From: Rallus limicola
Taxonomy: Eukaryota; Chordata; Aves; Gruiformes; Rallidae
Length of the DNA: 64,000 bases
Direction of reading: 5' to 3'
NCBI GenBank assembly: GCA_022605955.1
Contig: JAKCOZ010000263.1
Span: 270,082-334,081, forward strand
Position numbers and translations under genes: made by a program. This document shows, piece after piece, positions 10,476 to 22,068 of the stretch (the first letter of the stretch is position 1; every line of letters starts with the position of its first letter). The notes below the pieces were generated by a model. That model was not told the DNA's origin and ran no database searches. It worked only from the letters and a program-made list of their open reading frames with translations.

Positions 10476-13400
10476 GTGCTTTTCTCGGGCCTAGCAGACT
10501 GCAGTTCAAAACATGCTAAATGTCCAGCAATAACTCCCAAAGTAAAGAAGCTAGGCCTGAAAGGCATAGCTTGTCTGAAACCTCCTAACAGGACACACGA
10601 GCAGCCCCTGTCACTTTGGCTCTCAGCCTTTTCCTTTGCCTGGAAAGAGGGAACATGCCTGGAACCTCCTACGGTGCTTTTCTCGGCCCTAGCAGACTGC
10701 AGTTCAAAACATGCTAAACGTCCAGCAATAACTCCCAAAGTAAAGAAGCTAGGCCTGAAAGGCATAGCTTGTCTGAAACCTCCTAACAGGACACACGAGC
10801 AGACCCTGTCACTTTGGCTCTCAGCCTTTTCCTTTGCCTGGAAAGAGGGAACATGCCTGGAACCTCCTACGGTGCTTTTCTCGGCCCTAGCAGACTGCAG
10901 TTCAAAACATGCTAAACGTCCAGCAATAACTCCCAAAGTAAAGAAGCTAGGCCTGAAAGGCATAGCTTGTCTGAAACCTCCTAACAGGACACACGAGCAG
11001 ACCCTGTCACTTTGGCTCTCAGCCTTTTCCTTTGCCTGGAAAGAGGGAACATGCCTGGAACCTCCTACGGTGCTTTTCTCGGCCCTAGCAGACTGCAGTT
11101 CAAAACATGCTAAACGTCCAGCAATAACTCCCAAAGTAAAGAAGCTAGGCCTGAAAGGCATAGCTTGTCTGAAACCTCCTAACAGGACACACGAGCAGAC
11201 CCTGTCACTTTGGCTCTCAGCCTTTTCCTTTGCCTGGAAAGAGGGAACATGCCTGGAACCTCCTACGGTGCTTTTCTCGGCCCTAGCAGACTGCAGTTCA
11301 AAACATGCTAAACGTCCAGCAATAACTCCCAAAGTAAAGAAGCTAGGCCTGAAAGGCATAGCTTGTCTGAAACCTCCTAACAGGACACACGAGCAGACCC
11401 TGCCACTTTGGCTCTCAGCCTTTTCCTTTGCCTGGAAAGAGGGAACATGCCTGGAACCTCCTACGGTGCTTTTCTCGGCCCTAGCAGACTGCAATTCAAA
11501 ACATGCTAAACGTCCAGCAATAACTCCCAAAGTAAAGAAGCTAGGCCTGAAAGGCATAGCTTGTCTGAAACCTCCTAACATGACACACGAGCAGCCCCTG
11601 TCACTTTGGTTCTCAGCCTTTTCCTTTGCCTGGAAAGAGGGAACATGCCTGGAACCTCCTACGGTGCTTTTCTCGGCCCTAGCAGACTGCAGTTCAAAAC
11701 ATGCTAAACGTCCAGCAATAACTCCCAAAGTAAAGAAGCTAGGCCTGAAAGGCATAGCTTGTCTGAAACCTCCTAACAGGACACACGAGCAGACCCTGTC
11801 ACTTTGGCTCTCAGCCTTTTCCTTTGCCTGGAAAGAGGGAACATGCCTGGAACCTCCTACGGTGCTTTTCTCGGCCCTAGCAGACTGCAGTTCAAAACAT
11901 GCTAAATGTCCAGCAATAACTCCCAAAGTAAAGAAGCTAGGCCTGAAAGGCATAGCTTGTCTGAAACCTCCTAACATGACACACGAGCAGCCCCTGTCAC
12001 TTTGGTTCTCAGACTTTTCCTTTGCCTGGAAAGAGGGAACATGCCTGGAACCTCCTACGGTGCTTTTCTCGGCCCTAGCAGACTGCAGTTCAAAACATGC
12101 TAAACGTCCAGCAATAACTCCCAAAGTAAAGAAGCTAGGCCTGAAAGGCATAGCTTGTCTGAAACCTCCTAACAGGACACACGAGCAGACCCTGTCACTT
12201 TGGCTCTCAGCCTTTTCCTTTGCCTGGAAAGAGGGAACATGCCTGGAACCTCCTACGGTGCTTTTCTCGGCCCTAGCAGACTGCAGTTCAAAACATGCTA
12301 AACGTCCAGCAATAACTCCCAGAGTAAAGAAGCTAGGCCTGAAAGGCATAGCTTGTCTGAAACCTCCTAACAGGACACACGAGCAGACCCTGTCACTTTG
12401 GATCTCAGCCTTTTCCTTTGCCTGGAAAGAGGGAACATGCCTGGAACCTCCTACGGTGCTTTTCTCGGCCCTAGCAGACTGCAGTTCAAAACATGCTAAA
12501 CGTCCAGCAATAACTCCCAAAGTAAAGAAGCTAGGCCTGAAAGGCATAGCTTGTCTGAAACCTCCTAACAGGACACACGAGCAAACCCTGTCACTTTGGC
12601 TCTCAGCTTTTTCCTTTGCTTGGAAAGAGGGAACATGCCTGGAACCTCCTACGGTGCTTTTCTCGGCCCTAGCAGACTGCAGTTCAAAACATGCTAAACG
12701 TCCAGCAATAACTCCCAAAGTAAAGAAGCTAGGCCTGAAAGGCATAGCTTGTCTGAAACCTCCTAACAGGACACCCGAGCAGACCCTGTCACTTTGGCTC
12801 TCAGCCTTTTCCTTTGCCTGGAAAGAGGGAACATGCCTGGAACCTCCTATGGTGCTTTTCTCGGCCCTAGCAGACTGCAGTTCAAAACATGCTAAACGTC
12901 CAGCAATAACTCCCAAAGTAAAGAAGCTAGGCCTGAAAGGCATAGCTTGTCTGAAACCTCCTAACAGGACACCCGAGCAGACCCTGTCACTTTGGCTCTC
13001 AGCCTTTTCCTTTGCCTGGAAAGAGGGAACATGCCTGGAACCTCCTACGGTGCTTTTCTCGGCCCTAGCAGACTGCAGTTCAAAACATGCTAAACGTCCA
13101 GCAACAACTCCCAAAGTAAAGAAGCTAGGCCTGAAAGGCATAGCTTGTCTGAAACCTCCTAACAGGACACATGAGCAGCCCCTGTCACTTTGGCTCTCAG
13201 CCTTTTCCTTTGCCTGGAAAGAGGGAACATGCCTGGAACCTCCTACGGTGCTTTTCTCGGCCCTAGCAGACTGCAGTTCAAAACATGCTAAACGTCCAGC
13301 AATAACTCCCAAAGTAAAGAAGCTAGGCCTGAAAGGCATAGCTTGTCTGAAACCTCCTAACAGGACACACGAGCAGACCCTGTCACTTTGGCTCTCAGCC

Positions 13401-14748
13401 TTTTCCTTTGCCTGGAAAGAGGGAACATGCCTGGAACCTCCTACGGTGCTTTTCTCGGCCCTAGCAGACTGCAGTTCAAAACATGCTAAACGTCCAGCAA
13501 TAACTCCCAAAGTAAAGAAGCTAGGCCTGAAAGGCATAGCTTGTCTGAAACCTCCTAACAGGACACACGAGCAGCCCCTGTCACTTTGGCTCTCAGCCTT
13601 TTCCTTTGCCTGGAAAGAGGGAACATGCCTGGAACCTCCTACGGTGCTTTTCTCGGGCCTAGCAGACTGCAGTTCAAAACATGCTAAATGTCCAGCAATA
13701 ACTCCCAAAGTAAAGAAGCTAGGCCTGAAAGGCATAGCTTGTCTGAAACCTCCTAACAGGACACACGAGCAGCCCCTGTCACTTTGGCTCTCAGCCTTTT
13801 CCTTTGCCTGGAAAGAGGGAACATGCCTGGAACCTCCTACGGTGCTTTTCTCGGCCCTAGCAGACTGCAGTTCAAAACATGCTAAACGTCCAGCAATAAC
13901 TCCCAAAGTAAAGAAGCTAGGCCTGAAAGGCATAGCTTGTCTGAAACCTCCTAACAGGACACACGAGCAGACCCTGTCACTTTGGCTCTCAGCCTTTTCC
14001 TTTGCCTGGAAAGAGGGAACATGCCTGGAATCTCCTACGGTGCTTTTCTCGGCCCTAGCAGACTGCAGTTCAAAACATGCTAAACGTCCAGCAATAACTC
14101 CCAAAGTAAAGAAGCTAGGCCTGAAAGGCATAGCTTGTCTGAAACCTCCTAACAGGACACACGAGCAGACCCTGTCACTTTGGCTCTCAGCCTTTTCCTT
14201 TGCCTGGAAAGAGGGAACATGCCTGGAACCTCCTACGGTGCTTTTCTCGGCCCTAGCAGACTGCAGTTCAAAACATGCTAAACGTCCAGCAATAACTCCC
14301 AAAGTAAAGAAGCTAGGCCTGAAAGGCATAGCTTGTCTGAAACCTCCTAACAGGACACACGAGCAGACCCTGTCACTTTGGCTCTCAGCCTTTTCCTTTG
14401 CCTGGAAAGAGGGAACATGCCTGGAACCTCCTACGGTGCTTTTCTCGGCCCTAGCAGACTGCAGTTCAAAACATGCTAAACGTCCAGCAATAACTCCCAA
14501 AGTAAAGAAGCTAGGCCTGAAAGGCATAGCTTGTCTGAAACCTCCTAACAGGACACACGAGCAGACCCTGCCACTTTGGCTCTCAGCCTTTTCCTTTGCC
14601 TGGAAAGAGGGAACATGCCTGGAACCTCCTACGGTGCTTTTCTCGGCCCTAGCAGACTGCAATTCAAAACATGCTAAACGTCCAGCAATAACTCCCAAAG
14701 TAAAGAAGCTAGGCCTGAAAGGCATAGCTTGTCTGAAACCTCCTAACA
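9901..14748. repeat. Right copy of the 9,900-bp-offset duplication
   Basis: This is the partner of 1-4,848. Both copies carry the TTTGACTC stop variant and the same HOR phase. The true left end may lie outside the window, because the match already holds at base 1. Confidence 0.85.
10476..13643. repeat. HOR unit 4 (16 monomers), near-identical to unit 1
   Basis: The subtype order is the same as at 576-3,743, offset by exactly 9,900 bp. Diagnostic changes coincide, for example GCTTTTTCC with GCTTGG at 2,706/12,606 and CCTATGG at 2,947/12,847. By eye I saw no difference between the two copies. Confidence 0.9.
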
Positions 14749-15719
14749 TGACACACGAGCAGCCCCTGTCACTTTGGTTCTCAGCCTTTTCCTTTGCCTG
14801 GAAAGAGGGAACATGCCTGGAACCTCCTACGGTGCTTTTCTCGGCCCTAGCAGACTGCAGTTCAAAACATGCTAAACGTCCAGCAATAACTCCCAAAGTA
14901 AAGAAGCTAGGCCTGAAAGGCATAGCTTGTCTGAAACCTCCTAACAGGACACACGAGCAGACCCTGTCACTTTGGCTCTCAGCCTTTTCCTTTGCCTGGA
15001 AAGAGGGAACATGCCTGGAACCTCCTACGGTGCTTTTCTCGGCCCTAGCAGACTGCAGTTCAAAACATGCTAAATGTCCAGCAATAACTCCCAAAGTAAA
15101 GAAGCTAGGCCTGAAAGGCATAGCTTGTCTGAAACCTCCTAACATGACACACGAGCAGCCCCTGTCACTTTGGTTCTCAGCCTTTTCCTTTGCCTGGAAA
15201 GAGGGAACATGCCTGGAACCTCCTACGGTGCTTTTCTCGGCCCTAGCAGACTGCAGTTCAAAACATGCTAAACGTCCAGCAATAACTCCCAAAGTAAAGA
15301 AGCTAGGCCTGAAAGGCATAGCTTGTCTGAAACCTCCTAACAGGACACACGAGCAGACCCTGTCACTTTGGCTCTCAGCCTTTTCCTTTGCCTGGAAAGA
15401 GGGAACATGCCTGGAACCTCCTACGGTGCTTTTCTCGGCCCTAGCAGACTGCAGTTCAAAACATGCTAAACGTCCAGCAATAACTCCCAAAGTAAAGAAG
15501 CTAGGCCTGAAAGGCATAGCTTGTCTGAAACCTCCTAACAGGACACACGAGCAGACCCTGTCACTTTGGCTCTCAGCCTTTTCCTTTGCCTGGAAAGAGG
15601 GAACATGCCTGGAACCTCCTACGATGCTTTTCTCGGCCCTAGCAGACTGCAGTTCAAAACATGCTAAACGTCCAGCAATAACTCCCAAAGTAAAGAAGCT
15701 AGGCATGAAAGGCATAGCT
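13644..15719. repeat. HOR unit 5, truncated at the first palindromic junction
   Basis: The unit starts with the GC marker at 13,644 and follows unit 2 (GGAATCTCC at 14,028, CTGCCACTTT at 14,572). It diverges at the CAATTC monomer, where it has ATGACACACG instead of ACACAAGCAG. It continues for ten or so monomers and ends where the palindromic junction at 15,720 begins. An ACGATGC variant (GTG to ATG at 15,624) sits in the last monomer. Confidence 0.85.
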
Positions 15720-15790
15720 TGTCCTGTTAGGAGGTTTCAGACAAGCTAGGCCTGAAAGACATAGCTTGTCTGAAACCTCCTAACAGGACA
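15720..15790. repeat. Palindromic junction J1
   Basis: Two 29-nt arms (15,720-15,748 and 15,762-15,790) are perfect reverse complements around a 13-nt centre. The left arm, beginning TGTCCTGTTAGGAGG, is an inverted copy of the normal right-arm sequence ending CCTCCTAACAGGACA. Relative to a normal monomer, 47 bp are inserted (15,624 to 15,869 is 245 = 198 + 47). The centre has AAAGACA instead of AAAGGCA. This is the leftmost junction and the start of domain B. The next junction is 2,225 bp on (11 monomers + 47). Confidence 0.95.
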
Positions 15791-17944
15791 CACGAGCAGA
15801 CCCTGTCACTTTGGCTCTCAGCCTTTTCCTTTGCCTGGAAAGAGGGAACATGCCTGGAACCTCCTACGGTGCTTTTCTCGGCCCTAGCAGACTGCAGTTC
15901 AAAACATGCTAAACGTCCAGCAATAACTCCCAAAGTAAAGAAGCTAGGCCTGATAGGCATAGCTTGTCTGAAACCTCCTAACATGACACACGAGCAGCCC
16001 CTGTCACTTTGGTTCTCAGCCTTTTCCTTTGCCTGGAAAGAGGGAACATGCCTGGAACCTCCTACGGTGCTTTTCTCGGCCCTAGCAGACTGCAGTTCAA
16101 AACATGCTAAACGTCCAGCAATAACTCCCAAAGTAAAGAAGCTAGGCCTGAAAGGCTTAGCTTGTCTGAAACCTCCTAACAGGACACACGAGCAGCCCGT
16201 GTCACTTTGGCTCTCAGCCTTTTCCTTTGCCTGGAAAGAGGGAACATGCCTGGAACCTCCTACGGTGCTTTTCTCGGCCCTAGCAGACTGCAGTTCAAAA
16301 CATGCTAAACGTCCAGCAATAACTCCCAAAATAAAGAAGCTAGGCCTGAAAGGCATAGCTTGTCTGAAACCTCCTAACAGGACACACGAGCAGACCCTGT
16401 CACTTTGGCTCTCAGCCTTTTCCTTTGCCTGGAAAGAGGGAACATGCCTGGAACCTCCTACGGTGCTTTTCTCGGCTCTAGCAGACTGCAGTTCAAAACA
16501 TGCTAAACGTCCAGCAATAACTCCCAAAGTAAAGAAGCTAGGCCTGAAAGGCATAGCTTGTCTGAAACCTCCTAACAGGACACACGAGCAGCCCCTGTCA
16601 CTTTGGCTCTCAGCCTTTTCCTTTGCCTGGAAAGAGGGAACATGCCTGGAACCTCCTACGGTGCTTTTCTCGGCCCTAGCAGACTGCAGTTCAAAACATG
16701 CTAAACGTCCAGCAATAACTCCCAAAGTAAAGAAGCTAGGCCTGAAAGGCATAGCTTGTCTGAAACCTCCTAACATGACACACGAGCAGCCCCTGTCACT
16801 TTGGTTCTCAGCCTTTTCCTTTGCCTGGAAAGAGGGAACATGCCTGGAACCTCCTACGGTGCTTTTCTCGGCCCTAGCAGACTGCAGTTCAAAACATGCT
16901 AAACGTCCAGCAATAACTCCCAAAGTAAAGAAGCTAGGCCTGAAAGGCATAGTTTGTCTGAAACCTCCTAACAGGACACACGAGCAGCCCCTGTCACTTT
17001 GGCTCTCAGCCTTTTCCTTTGCCTGGAAAGAGGGAACATGCCTGGAACCTCCTACGGTGCTTTTCTCGGCCCTAGCAGACTGCAGTTCAAAACATGCTAA
17101 ACGTCCAGCAATAACTCCCAAAGTAAAGAAGCTAGGCCTGAAAGGCATAGCTTGTCTGAAACCTCCTAACATGACACACGAGCAGCCCCTGTCACTTTGG
17201 TTCTCAGCCTTTTCCTTTGCCTGGAAAGAGGGAACATGCCTGGAACCTCCTACGGTGCTTTTCTCGGCCCTAGCAGACTGCAGTTCAAAACATGCTAAAC
17301 GTCAAGCAATAACTCCCAAAATAAAGAAGCTAGGCCTGAAAGGCATAGCTTGTCTGAAACCTCCTAACAGGACACACGAGCAGACCCTGTCACTTTGGCT
17401 CTCAGCCTTTTCCTTTGCCTGGAAAGAGGGAACATGCCTGGAACCTCCTACGGTGCTTTTCTCGGCTCTAGCAGACTGCAGTTCAAAACATGCTAAACGT
17501 CCAGCAATAACTCCCAAAGTAAAGAAGCTAGGCCTGAAAGGCATAGCTTGTCTGAAACCTCCTAACAGGACACACGAGCAGCCCCTGTCACTTTGGCTCT
17601 CAGCCTTTTCCTTTGCCTGGAAAGAGGGAACATGCCTGGAACCTCCTACGGTGCTTTTCTCGGCCCTAGCAGACTGCAGTTCAAAACATGCTAAACGTCC
17701 AGCAATAACTCCCAAAGTAAAGAAGCTAGGCCTGAAAGGCATAGCTTGTCTGAAACCTCCTAACATGACACACGAGCAGCCCCTGTCACTTTGGTTCTCA
17801 GCCTTTTCCTTTGCCTGGAAAGAGGGAACATGCCTGGAACCTCCTACGGTGCTTTTCTCGGCCCTAGCAGACTGCAGTTCAAAACATGCTAAACGTCCAG
17901 CAATAACTCCCAAAGTAAAGAAGCTAGGCATGAAAGGCATAGCT

Positions 17945-18015
17945 TGTCCTGTTAGGAGGTTTCAGACAAGCTACGCCTGAAGGGCATAGCTTGTCTGAAA
18001 GCTCCTAACAGGACA
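17945..18015. repeat. Palindromic junction J2
   Basis: It has the same 71-nt architecture. The right arm has GAAAGCTCC (one mismatch in the stem) and the centre reads CTACGCCTGAAGGGC. This subtype is shared with J4 and J10. The next junction is 1,829 bp on (9 monomers + 47). Confidence 0.93.
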
Positions 18016-19773
18016 CACGAGCAGACCCTGTCACTTTGGCTCTCAGCCTTTTCCTTTGACTGGAAAGAGGGAACATGCCTGGAACCTCCTACGGTGCTTT
18101 TCTCGGCCCTAGCAGACTGCAATTCAAAACATGCTAAACGTCCAGCAATAACTCCCAAAGTAAAGAAGCTAGGCCTGAAAGGCATAGCTTGTCTGAAACC
18201 TCCTAACATGACACACGAGCAGACCCTGTCACTTTGGCTCTCAGCCTTTTCCTTTGCCTGGAAAGAGGGAACATGCCTGGAACCTCCTACGGTGCTTTTC
18301 TCGGCCCTAGCAGACTGCAGTTCAAAACATGCTAAACGTCCAGCAATAACTCCCAAAGTAAAGAAGCTAGGCCTGAAAGGCATAGCTTGTCTGAAACCTC
18401 CTAACAGGACACACGAGCAGACCCTGTCACTTTGGCTCTCAGCCTTTTCCTTTGCCTGGAAAGAGGGAACATGCCTGGAACCTCCTACGGTGCTTTTCTC
18501 GGCCCTAGCAGACTGCAGTTCAAAACATGCTAAACGTCCAGCAATAACTCCCAAAGTAAAGAAGCTAGGCCTGAAAGGCATAGCTTGTCTGAAACCTCCT
18601 AACAGGACACACGAGCAGACCCTGTCACTTTGGCTCTCAGCCTTTTCCTTTGCCTGGAAAGAGGGAACATGCCTGGAACCTCCTACGGTGCTTTTCTCGG
18701 CCCTAGCAGACTGCAGTTCAAAACATGCTAAACGTCCAGCAATAACTCCCAAAGTAAAGAAGCTAGGCCTGAAAGGCATAGCTTGTCTGAAACCTCCTAA
18801 CAGGACACACGAGCAGACCCTGTCACTTTGGCTCTCAGCCTTTTCCTTTGCCTGGAAAGAGGGAACATGCCTGGAACCTCCTACGGTGCTTTTCTAGGCC
18901 CTAGCAGACTGCAGTTCAAAACATGCTAAACGTCCAGCAATAACTCCCAAAGTAAAGAAGCTAGGCCTGATAGGCATAGCTTGTCTGAAACCTCCTAACA
19001 TGACACACGAGCAGCCCCTGTCACTTTGGTTCTCAGCCTTTTCCTTTGCCTGGAAAGAGGGAACATGCCTGGAACCTCCTACGGTGCTTTTCTCGGCCCT
19101 AGCAGACTGCAGTTCAAAACATGCTAAACGTCCAGCAATAACTCCCAAAATAAAGAAGCTAGGCCTGAAAGGCATAGCTTGTCTGAAACCTCCTAACAGG
19201 ACACACGAGCAGCCCCTGTCACTTTGGCTCTCAGCCTTTTCCTTTGCCTGGAAAGAGGGAACATGCCTGGAACCTCCTACGGTGCTTTTCTCGGCTCTAG
19301 CAGACTGCAGTTCAAAACATGCTAAACGTCCAGCAATAACTCCCAAAGTAAAGAAGCTAGGCCTGAAAGGCATAGCTTGTCTGAAACCTCCTAACAGGAC
19401 ACACGAGCAGACCCTGTCACTTTGGCTCTCAGCCTTTTCCTTTGCCTGGAAAGAGGGAACATGCCTGGAACCTCCTACGGTGCTTTGCTCGGCCCTAGCA
19501 GACTGCAGTTCAAAACATGCTAAACGTCCAGCAATAACTCCCAAAGTAAAGAAGCTAGGCCTGAAAGGCATTGCTTGTCTGAAACCTCCTAACATGACAC
19601 ACGAGCAGCCCCTGTCACTTTGGTTCTCAGCCTTTTCCTTTGCCTGGAAAGAGGGAACATGCCTGGAACCTCCTACGGTGCTTTTCTCGGCCCTAGCAGA
19701 CTGCAGTTCAAAACATGCTAAACGTCCAGCAATAACTCCCAAAGTAAAGAAGCTAGGCATGAAAGGCATAGCT

Positions 19774-19844
19774 TGTCCTGTTAGGAGGTTTCAGACAAGC
19801 TAGGCCTGAAGGGCGTAGCTTGTCTGAAAGCTCCTAACAGGACA
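19774..19844. repeat. Palindromic junction J3
   Basis: 71-nt palindrome with GAAAGCTCC in the right arm and GAAGGGCGTAG at the centre. The next junction is 2,224 bp on: 11 monomers + 47, less the 1-bp deletion near 21,070. Confidence 0.93.
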
Positions 19845-21064
19845 CACGAGCAGACCCTGTCACTTTGGCTCTCAGCCTTTTCCTTTGACTGGACAGAGGG
19901 AACATGCCTGGAACCTCCTACGGTGCTTTTCTCGGCCCTAGCAGACTGCAATTCAAAACATGCTAAACGTCCAGCAATAACTCCCAAAGTAAAGAAGCTA
20001 GGCCTGAAAGGCATAGCTTGTCTGAAACCTCCTAACAGGACACACGAGCAGCCCCTGTCACTTTGGTTCTCAGCCTTTTCCTTTGCCTGGAAAGAGGGAA
20101 CATGCCTGGAACCTCCTACGGTGCTTTTCTCGGCCCTAGCAGACTGCAGTTCAAAACATGCTAAACGTCCAGCAATAACTCCCAAAGTAAAGAAGCTAGG
20201 CCTGAAAGGCATAGCTTGTCTGAAACCTCCTAACAGGACACACGAGCAGCCCCTGTCACTTTGGCTCTCAGCCTTTTCCTTTGCCTGGAAAGAGGGAACA
20301 TGCCTGGAACCTCCTACGGTGCTTTTCTCGGCCCTAGCAGACTGCAGTTCAAAACATGCTAAACGTCCAGCAATAACTCCCAAAGTAAAGAAGCTAGGCC
20401 TGAAAGGCATAGCTTGTCTGAAACCTCCTAACAGGACACACGAGCAGACCCTGTCACTTTGGCTCTCAGCCTTTTCCTTTGCCTGGAAAGAGGGAACATG
20501 CCTGGAACCTCCTACGGTGCTTTTCTCGGCCCTAGCAGACTGCAGTTCAAAACATGCTAAACGTCCAGCAATAACTCCCAAAGTAAAGAAGCTAGGCCTG
20601 AAAGGCATAGCTTGTCTGAAACCTCCTAACAGGACACACGAGCAGACCCTGTCACTTTGGCTCTCAGCCTTTTCCTTTGCCTGGAAAGAGGGAACATGCC
20701 TGGAACCTCCTACGGTGCTTTTCTCGGCCCTAGCAGACTGCAGTTCAAAACATGCTAAACGTCCAGCAATAACTCCCAAAGTAAAGAAGCTAGGCCTGAA
20801 AGGCATAGCTTGTCTGAAACCTCCTAACAGGACACACGAGCAGACCCTGTCACTTTGGCTCTCAGCCTTTTCCTTTGCCTGGAAAGAGGGAACATGCCTG
20901 GAACCTCCTACGGTGCTTTTCTAGGCCCTAGCAGACTGCAGTTCAAAACATGCTAAACGTCCAGCAATAACTCCCAAAGTAAAGAAGCTAGGCCTGATAG
21001 GCATAGCTTGTCTGAAACCTCCTAACATGACACACGAGCAGCCCCTGTCACTTTGGTTCTCAGC

Positions 21065-21075
21065 CTTTTGTTTGC
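21065..21075. other. Single-base deletion in a monomer of domain B
   Basis: CCTTTTGTTTGCC replaces the usual CCTTTTCCTTTGCC, a CC to G change with loss of one base. It is the only indel I found in 1-52,425 apart from the junction insertions. It accounts for the J3-J4 spacing of 2,224 in place of 2,225 bp. Confidence 0.85.
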
Positions 21076-21997
21076 CTGGAAAGAGGGAACATGCCTGGAA
21101 CCTCCTACGGTGCTTTTCTCGGCCCTAGCAGACTGCAGTTCAAAACATGCTAAACGTCCAGCAATAACTCCCAAAGTAAAGAAGCTAGGCCTGAAAGGCA
21201 TAGCTTGTCTGAAACCTCCTAACAGGACACACGAGCAGCCCCTGTCACTTTGGCTCTCAGCCTTTTCCTTTGCCTGGAAAGAGGGAACATGCCTGGAACC
21301 TCCTACGGTGCTTTTCTCGGCCCTAGCAGACTGCAGTTCAAAACATGCTAAACGTCCAGCAATAACTCCCAAAATAAAGAAGCTAGGCCTGAAAGGCATA
21401 GCTTGTCTGAAACCTCCTAACAGGACACACGAGCAGACCCTGTCACTTTGGCTCTCAGCCTTTTCCTTTGCCTGGAAAGAGGGAACATGCCTGGAACCTC
21501 CTACGGTGCTTTTCTCGGCCCTAGCAGACTGCAGTTCAAAACATGCTAAACGTCCAGCAATAACTCCCAAAGTAAAGAAGCTAGGCCTGAAAGGCATAGC
21601 TTGTCTGAAACCTCCTAACAGGACACACGAGCAGCCCCTGTCACTTTGGCTCTCAGCCTTTTCCTTTGCCTGGAAAGAGGGAACATGCCTGGAACCTCCT
21701 ACGGTGCTTTTCTCGGCCCTAGCAGACTGCAGTTCAAAACATGCTAAACGTCCAGCAATAACTCCCAAAGTAAAGAAGCTAGGCCTGAAAGGCATAGCTT
21801 GTCTGAAACCTCCTAACATGACACACGAGCAGCCCCTGTCACTTTGGTTCTAAGCCTTTTCCTTTGCCTGGAAAGAGGGAACATGCCTGGAACCTCCTAC
21901 GGTGCTTTTCTCGGCCCTAGCAGACTGCAGTTCAAAACATGCTAAACGTCCAGCAATAACTCCCAAAGTAAAGAAGCTAGGCATGAAAGGCATAGCT

Positions 21998-22068
21998 TGT
22001 CCTGTTAGGAGGTTTCAGACAAGCTACGCCTGAAGGGCATAGCTTGTCTGAAAGCTCCTAACAGGACA
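21998..22068. repeat. Palindromic junction J4
   Basis: 71-nt palindrome of the J2 subtype (CTACGCCTGAAGGGC centre, GAAAGCTCC right arm). The next junction is 1,235 bp on (6 monomers + 47). Confidence 0.93.

Larger units (their letters stand above)
1..15719. repeat. Domain A: palindrome-free array with 16/18-monomer HOR
   Basis: About 79 monomers are uninterrupted and indel-free. None carries the 47-bp inverted insertion found further right. Ordered subtypes define a higher-order repeat. A marker monomer with CTCGGGCC plus AAATGTCC (call it GC) occurs at 576, 3,744, 6,912, 10,476 and 13,644. It is usually followed in the same order by a CTGCCACTTT monomer, a GACTGCAATTC monomer, a GGATCTCAG monomer, one with GAGCAAACC, two with ACACCCGAG, and one with GCAACAACTCC. 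Confidence 0.93.
10476..15749 (+). other. Satellite-derived open frame, 1,757 codons, not judged a gene
   Basis: This is the same 66-codon repeating frame, restarting after the TGA at 10,419-10,421. It ends because the 47-bp inverted insertion at 15,720 shifts the frame. The junction always gives the same tail (ACPVRRFQTS), which recurs at the end of most plus-strand frames in domains B and C. This shows that the frame ends are set by the palindromes. Confidence 0.8.

Noticed and set aside
576..15749. Giant repeat-protein genes of 3,281 and 1,757 residues
   Set aside because: The frames are open because the repeat is 66 codons without a stop. An antisense frame of the monomer is open too, stops and frameshifts appear freely, changes look neutral and no known domain is visible.
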